NCBI GenBank assembly: GCA_030549175.1 | Contig: JAUKUA010000001.1 | Span: 248,001 to 312,000 of the forward strand | Source: Lasiosphaeris hirsuta | Taxonomy: Eukaryota > Ascomycota > Sordariomycetes > Sordariales > Lasiosphaeriaceae | DNA length: 64,000 nt | Direction: 5' to 3' | In this document: positions 21,184-32,817 of the stretch, in pieces | How positions within the stretch are numbered: the first letter of the stretch is position 1 | Layout of the letters: each line of letters starts with the position of its first letter | Notes under the pieces: model-generated | Database searches by the model: none | Seen by the model: only the letters and a program-made list of their open reading frames with translations | Told to the model about the DNA's origin: nothing | Position numbers and translations under genes: made by a program

Positions 21184-23187
21184 CAATGTCAAAACATATA
21201 GGTCATATGTTTTTCAGATACGACTCAATATGGTTGTTTAGCTCTTTCCAACATGCAGTGTCTTTATGTCTGAATGGAAAACAAACCGAAGTCGGGGTGA
21301 ATGTGGTAAAGCCTCAAGGGAAATAGGGGCTACAAACAAACTCAACGAGTGCCGAGCAATAAACCTGAGGCGGCGCTTGCTCCATGACGGCCCGATTGTG
21401 CAATATGAACCGCTTGACATCGCGCACAAGGTCCAGCAGACAGACTTCCGGGCTCGTTCGATCCTTCAGGGTTAGGCTCAACCATACGCTCCAATACGGC
21501 TAGAGCATAGACCGCTTCCGATACTTGCTGGAGGATGCCCAAGAGCTTCGAGCCAGTGGAGCAGATGCTTCCGCAGAAAGCAGTGGAATATTTCATTTTC
21601 GCGAACACGAACCTCACTCTTCTGAAGAGGCTTCGCCCAGTGGCATTCACTGCCCATTCATCCTCTTATCTATCTACTTATCTATTTGTCTAATCCATCG
21701 ATACTGTACCCGTATCACTAGGACCCTAGATTTCGACATGGCAGACTCTTAGGGACTGCTTCAGGAAAGGTAGTTTGCAGCCGATGAGCGTGAGGGGCTG
21801 TCCATGCCAAATGGGTGCGTTCCTGCCAAATCGGCCGAACTCGAGGCCGACTTCGGTGGGCGTGGGAGTATGCCGTCCTGGATTGGTATTATGGACAAAT
21901 CGAGAAGTATCGGGCCACTTGGAAGAGTGCGCGGAAATTTAAAACGAGGTATCTCCATGAATGTATAATTTCATGCCGCGGTGTGTTTCCACATGACAAT
22001 CCCCATTTCAGCACAATCTAACCCAACTTGACACAATTTCACAGCTTTACGCTTTCCATTGGGACAGAGTCATCCAAGCTAGCGGTCGCAGCTGGGTTGC
22101 TGTTTAATTGACTCGGAATAGACCGCAGACTCGTACTCTCGAGCGCGTCAACGCCCCCCTCCTCCCCCCCCTCACGGACGACGAATTTGAACTGGGTACT
22201 TGGAGCAATGCAAGCAAGGTGTATGCGGAGGGCAACAGCAGGTAACGACACACGCCGAGGAACGCTGCGGAAGAGACATATGTGACCTGCTCGGAAGCAG
22301 GAGAATTTTTGACTGAGCTGGTTCTAGGAGCTCTCGTTGGGGACTGGATGCGCTCTAATATCCATCTTGGAGGGAACTGTGTTCCGCTCTGAGGGAATAG
22401 AGAAGTGTGCAAGCTCGCTGTTGCATTGAAGAAGCTGGCAGTAGAAGGCATGTGAAAGATGGAACGACTTTGATATCTAAGTAGTAGCTAGATAACACAA
22501 AGAGCGCAAGAGTGTGACTAGTACTTCTAAGAAAAGAGAGTGTGTGTGGCAAGGGAGAGTGCAGTGGTGCCCACAGGGTGCCACACTCCCAAGCAGCTAG
22601 AACTGCGGCCCGCAGGCCCACTGTTTTCAGTGCGATACTCGCACATACTTGAAGAATTACCTGATAAGGTACTGCACTGTATGTTAGAAAGTTAGCCCGC
22701 CGTGCGAAAAGTTTCTTCGCACATACTCTGCACGCGGCAGGCAGCCATCCTTCAATTTTTTTTCCTCCAACATAACACAACACATCAGGGCGCAATCTTT
22801 TAATGTGCAAAGCCCTCGTCCGGGTCTACCGACCCTACGACCCCTGGACGTACTCTTCCCACTCCGACTGGGCGCCTCTGCAGTGCGCCGGCGGCGGCGG
22901 CAGGATGACCTTCGTCGGGCGCGTCCTCCTAGACCACATGTTGGAGGATTTGCGAAGAGAGCGTTTGTTTGAGCCGTTGATAGAAAAGCCGAAAGCCCTG
23001 TCAAGTATACCATCTAAAATGGAGAGGCTTGTGAAATGCCGAATATACCGTTTGCCATACGTACTGGCATTCTTTTTTGAGCCTTTGATAGGAAAGGCGA
23101 AAGGCTGTTTGTGTACCCTTATGCCCTTTTAAATATCGAAAATACCCAATATTTATCCAAAACCGAACGCCACCAAACAAGGCCCTC
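21184..23187. other. 2 kb intergenic region with tandem repeat
   Basis: No gene is recognised. The right part holds a tandem duplication of roughly 109 bp (22963-23130). The region lies between the 3' ends of the DUF3176 and receptor genes, which are convergent. Confidence 0.5.
22963..23130 (+). repeat. Diverged tandem duplication, about 109 bp per unit
   Basis: Unit one starts TTTGTTTGAGCCGTTGATAG and contains AAAAGCCGAAAGCC. Unit two, starting near 23072, reads TTTTTTGAGCCTTTGATAGG and AAAGGCGAAAGGC. Both continue into GTATACC or GTACCC and then a GAATATACC/GAAAATACC motif. A partial third relative lies near 18.07 kb, so the unit is also dispersed. Confidence 0.6.
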
Positions 23188-24645
23188 TTATTCCTTCCCC
23201 CTTAAGGAGCTGCTCTGAGTATGCATCCCATCCTCACTCCCCCTTACCTTCTCAACGTCCTCCGACTCCTTGCTATGCTTCGACCTGAAAACCCCCTCAC
23301 CCACAGCCACCACCGTCGCCTTAGTAAACCTCTCCCCCCCATCGCCAATCCCATCAATCTCCGGCCTCCCTCCATCCGCCGAGAACCGAGCCGGCCGCTT
23401 CGAGATGTGGAAGGACCCGGTGATGCGCTGCTCGATCTCGGGGTCGAAGAGGAAGAGGTTGGGAAAATAGCGCTTGGCAAACGCCTTGAGGCAGGGCAGG
23501 CAGGCGCAGATGATGCCGACGTACAGCTCGACGAGGCTGTGACAGGGGGTGGTCAGTTTCAGGAAGTCCTGGGGAAGGGCAGGGGAAGACGTACCACCAC
23601 ACGAGGTTGGACACGTAGTGCCAGCTGATATCCGGGTCGGCGATGCCGACCAGGGCGGTGATCATCCGCACGAGACTGACTGCGCAGACGCTGGGGGTGT
23701 TAGGGCTAGGAATCCTGAAGGCAGGGTGGGAGGCTTACAAGCCGCCAGTCATGAGGATGAGCGTCACGCCAATCTTCTTCATCAGCGGCGCACGCAGACG
23801 GCGCAGCATCCAGATTGGGAGGAGGAGGATGGTGAAGTCGGTCACCATGTTGAGGGTGTTGGCCGTATGGAAGGTGGCGTTCAAGTTGATGCAGGTGCCG
23901 ACAATGGATAGATCCCAGTAGGTCTGCATGGGCGTGCAGGCGTAGAGAAAGAGGATGGCGTTGGGGAAGGTGTAGCCCACCGTCACCAGCATGACAAAGT
24001 AGACGGTGTATCGAAACGCCCGGTCGACCGAGAATCGGAGGTAGAAGCTGAGAATAGAAAGTTTGATGAAGAAGGTTGCGAGGTTGTAAGTCAAGGCACC
24101 TCCAATCATGCCAAGCTGCGAACAAGTTAGTCGTGTCTTTGGTTTTGAGTATACTGTCCGAGGCTTACTTTGAGAAAAAACTCGAGATCTCCTGGGGCGA
24201 CGTCCCAGATGTGCCGGCCGAGGCCATATTTCGTCTCTGGAGCGTTTGTTAGTGGGATGCAACCATCATCAGAAGGGGGCAGGACTTACGGACGATGCAG
24301 ACAAGGGAATTTGCCAGAGCAACGAACTAATTACGAGGGGGGATAGGATTAGCATGGCACGGCATCGGAATTCGAGGCCGGGAAACATACAAAGGCAACT
24401 AAAATGAAGTCTGCGAGTGATATATTAGTGGGCATGATTCCACTAAACAGCCTTCAGCGTTCAAGATGCAACTTACAGTCGTCGAGATGCCACTTTCTGA
24501 TGATAAAAGTGGCTGAAAAGAGGCGAAGGGCAAGAAAAATAAAGGCCAGCACTGGAAAAAGTACAGCTACAATGATGAGGCGGTAGGCAATCGTCTCGTC
24601 TGTCGTTGGAGATGGGGCAGTTATGACGCCATCTGCCGAGCTCAT
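23188..24645 (-). CDS. Seven-helix fungal rhodopsin-like / PTH11-type receptor protein
   Basis: Seven exons keep one frame throughout: 24645-24477, 24410-24391, 24326-24290, 24236-24169, 24115-23739, 23690-23595 and 23536-23188, giving 371 residues. Exon 2 is only 20 nt and exon 3 only 37 nt, yet both have clean splice sites and restore HLDDYFILVAF and FVALANSLVCIV. Later landmarks are KYGLGRHIWD, LGMIGGALTYNLATFFIKLS, YFVMLVTVGYTF, NMVTDFTILLLPIWMLRRL, WHYVSNLVWCLVELYVGIIC and ACLPCLKAF. This pattern is the integral-membrane domain shared by PTH11-like proteins of filamentous ascomycetes (Pfam fungal rhodopsin-type domain). No CFEM domain is present at the N-terminus. The C-terminal 80 residues are hydrophilic and probably cytosolic. 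I infer a plasma-membrane sensor; the ligand is unknown. Confidence 0.8.
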
Positions 24646-27304
24646 CTTGGGGACCTGCACTCCAAGTGCCGACTGCAGAGCGGGTCTGCCCGTCAACAAT
24701 GGAAGAGTTGGCAAGTGAAATGGCAGAGCTTCCAGCCCTGAATGAAACGTTGACGACAAAACAGGTGAAAATCAGGCTAGAAGAGAATAGGGCAACGCTA
24801 GAACCAAACATTCCCGTGGGGATATTATTGTTTTAAGTGTTGTCGTAATGGGGACCCCTGGAGCAAGGCGGGGAGGGAACGGGGGGGGGGGCCACACCGG
24901 TGGGCTTTGGTGGGCTGCGACGTGACGGAGAATGCCCAGTCCAGAGCGGCTGCCCCAGGCTAAGGTACCCTAGGGCGTCGTCAACAGCCACCCATGAAGG
25001 AAAGCACGACGGCACCTGCAGCTATTGGACGCTCCTTCTCGGCGACCCAACCACGGCAGGCACGCCTCGCCCCCGTCCGCATCCATGGGTCTGTGGGGTC
25101 TCGGCGACTCACGTTGAAGGGGAGGAATGGTGGTGATGATGAGACAAGGCGCAAATACCCCGCGCACTTCGCGCCCGGTCATTCTTCTCGCGCTCTTCGA
25201 GAACTTGCCACGCAGGTTTTGCCCTAGAGAACAAAGCAAACGATAACATGAGAACTCTGCAATCCGCCCTAGGCAGTCCCTTGGGAGATTTACCCGGCGC
25301 CCGCTAGCCCGGCTCCCCTCCGTGGGAATCCATGCTAGGAAAGATCTCATCAGCACCTACCCACCCTCTGATGGGCAAGTTTTCACCCCCCCAAAAAACA
25401 ACATTGTCGCTTCTTGTCTTAAGCGCCATCTGGGTAGTCGAAGCGGGACTTGCCACGGGGGTGGACACGCACATGCACACGGATACGGGTGACATCGCGT
25501 TTGCGGACGTTTCTAGCGTCAGGTATGGATGTCAAAGTCTTGCAATAATCACACCGGCATGCGAGGAGGCGTATCCGGTCGCCTCGCTCTAGCGTCAGAA
25601 AATCTCGGATGCGTGTCTAGTGTCCCAAACCAGCCCGTCGGGACAGAAACCCCAGCAGCCATGCACCCATGCCAGGTGCCGCAGCCGCAAGTCGGAGTTT
25701 AGACCGGGTTCGCCATTGGGCTTGGTGTTTTAGAGTGATTCCGACATTGATCCGACATTGATGTATGATTACTTGCAAGCACGAAACTTGCCCTTTTGTC
25801 GACACTACTTGCGAGAACACTGCATGTTCCCATGGCATTCTCCGGCAAAAAGGCGCTTGCCAGGATCTTTTGTAGGAAGCCAAGCCGTCCAACCGCATCC
25901 TTCCCACGCTTCAGCAACGACTGCTGCCAATCGCTGGGGGATTGCCACGGTTGCTTTGACTTCTGACATGGTATTAGGCATCATCGCATCTCTATGAGGA
26001 GTCAGCTCTGGTGTTACGGAATGTCAACATTGCGGTGGCGAGTATTGGCCATATGTGCGTATGAACAAGTAATTGGGAGAGGGGGTGCTTCCTTCCATAG
26101 TAATCAGGTTGACCGTCAACTCGGGAAGACAGAAGCCAAGAAACTCGGTCAAACGCCAATGGCCAACCAACCCCCTGACAAGACTCGATCGAGTCCAAGT
26201 CTGGTGCTTTGATCCCTATTCAACAATGAGTGCATTGGACTATTCATTGTCTCAGCCAGTCCTCAGCTGGCATCGCGAGCCTATGGGGCTAAAGAAGACG
26301 ATGCTGACAAGGGGTGGTGAAATCCTAACTGTGGTCAAAATAAAGCCGACGGACATAAGGCAGGTTCCTGCTTGGGAACTCCAAATCCGAGATGTAGCCC
26401 ACCGGATGACGAAAATACCCCAAACTGTCACTTTGCTGGATTGGTCAGAACAGCAATACATTCCCGGGCCCATCACGAGGAGGAAAGCCAAGCGGCAATG
26501 TTGTAGGAAAGCGACACTACTGAAGAGAACTCGCCATATTGGCACATATGTTAATATGAAGATTGGTGGTTAGGTTCCTGCCCTTGACTACATTGCTTCG
26601 TCGGCCAATAACTCATGCAAATGCCAAAGTATAGGTGCGAAACTGCACTTGGAGATGCCCACCATCGGTAGAGCGATGATGTTAGATTGTGGCATTGGAA
26701 ATGTTGGGTAGGATGGAACAGCGAAGGATTGATGTTGGATAAGACGCGATTGTATTGCGCTTGGATTAGCCCCTTCGTGGCCGCCATTATTGAAACGGGA
26801 GTGGCAGAAAAGGGAATTAAAAACGCAAATACAAACGCAGTAGGGCAGGACTAGATACTCAAATGAGGGTCGCCTGTCGCCAGCATCACAAGTCCGACTG
26901 AGTGACAAGGCGATGGGGATGTCGTCGAAGCATTGTCTATGCCGAGCCCAATTTAGAAGCTTGGCCTTGTGCACGGCGCAGTTTAACACCAAAGGTAAAT
27001 CTCAACGGAGGCAACTTCATTCAAGGTACAAAGACCGCAGCTGTCAAAGAGAAAACCAATGCGTATTCCCACGATCACGGGAGAGCCGTAGAGACAGACA
27101 AGTTGTTGTTCACAAGGAGTGCGCTGAGTTGGTGACTATGGTCTATTGATTCCGTACCGAATGACCGAAGGGACCCAATATCGTAACCGTTTTCCGTGGC
27201 TGCCCGATTTCCATGCAAAGCCAATCATGATCTCATTAGACCATCAACCGACCGATCATACCAAATGTCACCAGTACCAACGCCGCAAGAAAGATCAGGA
27301 CCGC
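24646..27304. other. 2.6 kb without a recognisable gene
   Basis: Frames here, including a 166-codon frame at 26073-26573 (+), show no motif and no coding-like composition. The first part is the receptor promoter. A run of 11 G lies at 24881-24891. The right end is the 3' flank of RPS26. Confidence 0.45.
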
Positions 27305-27990
27305 CTAAGCAGTGGTGGTCTTAGCACCCTGGGTGGGGGTGACCTTCTTGCCATCCTTGTTGTACCGCACGCGGGGGGGAGGAGCGCGGTTGCGGCGGCC
27401 CTCGCGGGAGCGGACACTAGAAACACTGTGTCAGCTATTATTGTTCTCATCGAGGAGAGCGAATGGGTTCGAGATGGCGAGGTTCGACCAAGGTTCTTCT
27501 CAGCCGCCCGCGTCGCCCAAAAGGCAGACGCGGTTGTCCCCGCCAACTGGACAAACGTACCGGACAATCTTGCCATGAATGGCGCAAGAGACGCAGTACT
27601 GCAGCTTGAGGTACATCTTGGGAACCGTGTACTCGGTGAAGACCGAAGCATCAGAGATATCACCTGGCAGAAGATATTGTCAGCAAAATTGTGCGATCGA
27701 GGGGGAGGTGGGGGATGCTGTTGGGTAGCGGCCGGGCGCGGCGCGCAGCAAGACGTACGGATAGCGGCCGACTCGACCATGTTGCGGATGGTGAATCTCT
27801 TGATGGCCTTGTCCTTGGGCGTGCATCGCGAGCAGTTGGAGCAACGGATGGGCTTGACGTGGCCGCGTCCTGGAGATTTCAAGTCAGCGAGGAAGCAATC
27901 GAGAGCGACATTGAGGGACGATGGCGAACAATGGACGTAGAGTTGCGTACCCTTCTTGTTTCGGCCGTTATTCTTGCGCTTCTTAACCAT
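27305..27990 (-). CDS. RPS26: 40S ribosomal protein eS26
   Basis: Four exons: 27990-27951, 27869-27759, 27663-27561 and 27416-27305, joined over introns of 81, 95 and 144 nt with GTACGC or GTACGT donors. The product has 121 residues, close to the usual 119. It starts [20 protein letters not shown] and contains [20 protein letters not shown] with the first cysteine pair of the zinc site. [35 protein letters not shown] and a basic C-terminus follow. eS26 binds near the mRNA exit channel of the small ribosomal subunit. It is divergent from the ubiquitin-S27a gene, with 591 bp between the start codons, which suggests a shared promoter region. Confidence 0.95.
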
Positions 27991-29106
<1,116 letters not shown>

Positions 29107-29312
29107 GCGACTTACGAATGATGGAGGATAGGGTTCTGGTGGTCTGGGGAAAAAGCACGGAGCTGGGACGGTTACGATACATCTACGGCGTTAATGATCC
29201 GGACCGGGATTTTTTCGGGTTGTCCTGGCGAAGAAATGCTATGGAATAACTTCACCCAACCTCTATTTTTGATGCTCTGCTCTGTGGTGACTGCTGATGA
29301 CAAGACTCTGCT

Positions 29313-30786
29313 CTAATTGTTTGGAAATCCTTCCCTCAAGTTGTCGTACTTGCTGGTCGGGTATGTGATGCAATTCTCGTCCCAGCGCAACGCTCCCGGG
29401 CCGCCCAGCACATCGACCACATTCCTGATCAGACTCTCCGATCCCTCCTTGTCGGCGCTGCTCTCCCACCACATGCCGCCTCCCAGCCCCCGCTCCTTGA
29501 TGTACTCGGCCTTCCTCCTCGCCATTGGCACGGTATCATAACTCACCAGCACCTTCCTCTCAGGGTGGTAGCAAAACGTGGCCCCGGTGCCTTGGTCCTC
29601 CTGCTCTACGGCGCCCTCGAGCGGCAGCTTCTTGTAGTCATGCACGCCATTCTCCCACGTCCCCTCCCCCACCCCGCTGTACGGCTGCCCGGGCCCGTCG
29701 GTGTTCCAAAACGCGCGCCCGTACAGCGGCATGCCCAGCACGATCTTGTGCACGGGCACGCCGCGGGCCACGTACGCGTCGACGGCCGCCGCCGTGCTGA
29801 AGGGCGTGCACTTGCACCCGCCGTCCGCGTGCGCGGCGCACGGGTACAGGTTGGCCTGGTGGCCGGCCGTCGCGTCCCACGAGCCGGCGTAGTCGTAGGC
29901 CATGAGGTTCCAGAAGTCGAGGTAGCGGTCCATGCCGGCCAGGTCGAGCTTGTCGTAGTTCTGCGCGCCCGCCGGCGACGCCACCGTCAGCTCGAAATGG
30001 TAGGGTGCAGGGAGGGTGGCGGCGTGCGCGTCGAGTGCCCCCCGGCAGGTTGCGAGCAGCGATACGTAGTCGGCTGCTTCGGCCGTGTTAGCGGGGTATT
30101 CCCAGTCGATGTCGATGCCGTCGAAACCCAGGCGGGAGATCTGCTCAGGGGGGTTAGTTTGACGTGACAAAAAAGGCGAGGATAAGAGGGGGGCAACGCA
30201 CGAGCTCGACGGCGCTCTCGGCGAACTTGGCGCGGCCCTCGGGGGTGGAGGCGGGGGCCTTGAAGTTGCTGCTGTAGGTCCAGCCGCCGATGGAGAGCAG
30301 GACCTTGAGGTTGCGGTTGCGGCGCTTGAGCAGGTTGAGCTGCTTGAGGCACCCGTACAGGTTGGCGCCCGTGTCGTTCCAGCTGTCGCCCTCCCAATGG
30401 ATGTCGGTGTCGGCCCACGGGTCCGTCAGGTACACCTCGCCCGACTCGGGCCGCACGTTGGCGAAGGCGTACAGCACATGCGTCAGCTTCTCGGCCGGCA
30501 GCTCCTGCGGCCGGTGCTTGCGTGCGTAGATGGCCCAGTTGACAAAGTAGGCCACGGTGCGGTAGCCGCCGGGGGCCGGGGTGCTCATCCTGATCGGTTT
30601 TTGGTATTCGAGGGGTGGGGTTGGCGGCGGGGATGTGGGCGGGTCAGTGGCTGTGGTGGTGATGGTGGTGGTGGTGGTGGTGGTGGTAGTGGTGGTTTTG
30701 GAGATCAGGAACACGCCGAGGAGGAGGGCGGCGAGTGACGATGTGATGAGGGCGATGTGTGGTCTGGCTCTGGCTGCGAATGGCAT
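29313..30786 (-). CDS. GH18 chitinase with N-terminal membrane anchor
   Basis: Exon 1 is 30786-30202 and exon 2 is 30140-29313 (61-nt intron, GTGCGT to GAGCAG, phase 0), giving 470 residues. A hydrophobic segment near residues 12-28 ([17 protein letters not shown]) is followed by a threonine run coded by GGT/ACC repeats and a Pro-rich linker. The GH18 barrel follows: [33 protein letters not shown], and the catalytic [11 protein letters not shown] with the acid Glu at about residue 209. [22 protein letters not shown] and [12 protein letters not shown] follow. These match the ascomycete chitinase group close to Trichoderma Chit42. The N-terminal segment could be an uncleaved anchor with a Thr-rich stalk or a signal peptide. 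A shorter product from the downstream MSTPAPGG would be cytosolic. The role is inferred to be hydrolysis of chitin in wall remodelling or nutrition. Confidence 0.9.
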
Positions 30787-31833
30787 GAGGGGTGGATCGA
30801 GTTCACATATATATACTAGTTGAAGTTGATCTCGGGGCAGGGATGCCGGGAGGGAGCTGGTGCGCTCGGATCAGGAACACTTTTGGAGACGTCTGGAGAT
30901 GGCTTGTGGATGCCCCCTCGGGAAGGCGAGGGGCGGGGTTGGTCCCTTTTCACTTGGCGAGGGGCAGTGACAGCAACACAACAGATCTTCTCCAGGCTCC
31001 CAGTCACGCCAGTCAATGGCTCCAGAGTGGAAATCTGTTGTTTTCGTCGCGGTGCAGCGCAATTGGCTTGGGCCACGACAAGAGGACATGAGGGGAGTTT
31101 TTGGTATCGAGCTCAGCTCCAATGGCGGGGCTCAGACACCTTAGCTTCCCGCGGCGAAGGTGGCCTCTGATGACGTATGACGACAGCACCCGGCGCTGCT
31201 TGCGTGGCTGCGTGGCAGCATCCCGTCATCCAATGTTACTTTTCTATAGCGGAAGCGAGGGTAGGTGTTGACATTCGATATGGCCAGCCAGCAGTGTAAC
31301 GTGGTAGCAAAGTCCGAGATTTCACATATTTTAGGGCTATTGGCTGTTGTGGAAGCCAGCCAAGGCTGGGTTCGGTTGTCAGGGCTCTGCTAGTGTCACC
31401 ATTCCACAGGACCACTGCCACTCCACCTTGACAATTTGGCCTGGCAGCTACTGCCAAACGGAAGTTGCTGACAGCTGGCAGCCACTACACCCTCAACATC
31501 CGTGACAGCCCCCCTCCCTCTTGTTACATCGAGTCCATCGCTGCCTCGTATTTTTAGAAAATGTCGTTTTCCTTTGACTCACTTGACTCACCGGTATTTC
31601 CTTCTCTACTGTCAGTCGCCACAATCTTTTGTCAAAGTCTTGGGACACATCACCAAAGCTCTGGCAAACGCCCCATTTATCAGGGGTGGAATAGGGGCTA
31701 AAATGGAACGCTCAAGTTGGCTTGTAAACACTACAATGGCTTTCATTATTACACAAATATCCTCCAACTTGAGCGGAGATCCTCACCTCGGCATCTATCT
31801 ACCTATCCTCTCTATCGACCTTCTCCGACGGCC
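30787..31833. other. Intergenic region
   Basis: It contains the chitinase promoter and the 3' flank of the SET gene. Open frames are short and featureless. No repeat or RNA gene is recognised. Confidence 0.5.
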
Positions 31834-32817
31834 CTAGCGTGGTATCCTGGACCGCTTAGTCGCCCTCCCGACCAGCGGCGAGTCGTCCATATCGACGTCC
31901 GAGTCGCCGTTCGAGTCTACTGGCGGCAGATGAGCCACCCTATTGGTGCTACATACGCACAGCATATTGCTATCCGTAAAGTAGTCACGGCCGTAGTTGA
32001 TGAAGATCTGAGACCCACCTGAGATTCTCTTGGCGGCTGAGAAGACAAGCAGAACGATCTTACCAACCTGCTCCGGGGTTACGACTACGTTAGGGTTGCA
32101 GTGGTGGTTGCAAAACCTCGTCCAGTTTCCGTGTGTTTGGCCATCAACAACGACCTGGACGGCCTTGCTGCCTTTATTTGTACCCACCAAGTCGTAGACG
32201 TAGGCGCTTCTGCTTGTCAACTCATTGCTGCGCTTTTGCACCTCACCTACATAGGCGCCCATTATCTCGCCCTTCTCGATGTGCTTACCGGGCCTTGAAA
32301 ATGCACCGACGCCCATCTCTGGCGTGTCTCGGAATTCGATTCGCTCCCACATGGAGTCAAAAGTATTCTGGGTGTATTCGTAGTAACAGCTGATGTTACA
32401 TTCCTTGGTGTTGGGTTGGCGGTGGCAGTTCAGACAACTCCATTCGTGTTTGTCCTCAAAGCCTCTGACGGGTGGATGCAGCACCTTGAGCGCGTCCTCG
32501 GAGAAGGCCACTCTAGGGACTACTGGAGGATTGTAGGGTACTACCCGTGATGTGTTCCGAGCCGTACGGGCCGGGCCGGGCCCAGGCGACGGGGATCTGG
32601 ACGCTGCCCGAGCCTTGCGGTTTCGCACTCTCTGGGAAGTTCTCTTAGTTGGGTCCCATTCTTTGTCATCGAAGACGTAGTCATGAACCTTGATTACTTC
32701 TTGAAGCTCGTATCCGGACTTCCTGCTTTCGTCATGCCATATCCAAAACCGATCCAGGAAGGTGACGACCTCCTTGAACTGCTCGTTTTTCGCCATGTAC
32801 TTGTCGTTGTGTGCTAG
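31834..32817 (-). CDS. SET-domain protein, putative lysine methyltransferase
   Basis: The main exon has ATG at 32796 and gives 320 residues ending at 31834. The SET order is visible: GVGAFSRPGKHIEKGEIMGA, YVGEV, then VVVDGQTHGNWTRFCNHHCN and PNV (the substrate and SAM pocket, variant of RFxNHSCxPN), and IFINYGRDYF (variant of ELTYDY). A cysteine pair, MLCVCSTNRVAHLPP, resembles a post-SET. The N-terminal third is helical and Arg/Pro/Ser-rich, with a Cys cluster WSCLNCHRQPNTKECNISCY before SET. The frame is open to 32817, where TATACAG forms a good acceptor, so an upstream exon around 32.9-33.07 kb may exist; I could not fix its donor. The histidines at FCNHHCNPN keep the main catalytic features. 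The target is unknown and may be a histone or another protein. Confidence 0.75.
   Translation of the reverse strand, partial: LAHNDKYMAKNEQFKEVVTFLDRFWIWHDESRKSGYELQEVIKVHDYVFDDKEWDPTKRTSQRVRNRKARAASRSPSPGPGPARTARNTSRVVPYNPPVVPRVAFSEDALKVLHPPVRGFEDKHEWSCLNCHRQPNTKECNISCYYEYTQNTFDSMWERIEFRDTPEMGVGAFSRPGKHIEKGEIMGAYVGEVQKRSNELTSRSAYVYDLVGTNKGSKAVQVVVDGQTHGNWTRFCNHHCNPNVVVTPEQVGKIVLLVFSAAKRISGGSQIFINYGRDYFTDSNMLCVCSTNRVAHLPPVDSNGDSDVDMDDSPLVGRATKRSRIPR

Noticed and set aside
26073..26573. 166-codon plus-strand frame in the receptor-RPS26 gap
   Set aside because: No recognisable motif, no splice or start context, and a composition unlike the neighbouring genes.
29565..30167. 200-codon plus-strand frame opposite the chitinase
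   Set aside because: It overlaps the GH18 catalytic exon and reads as Arg/Val-rich low-complexity sequence.
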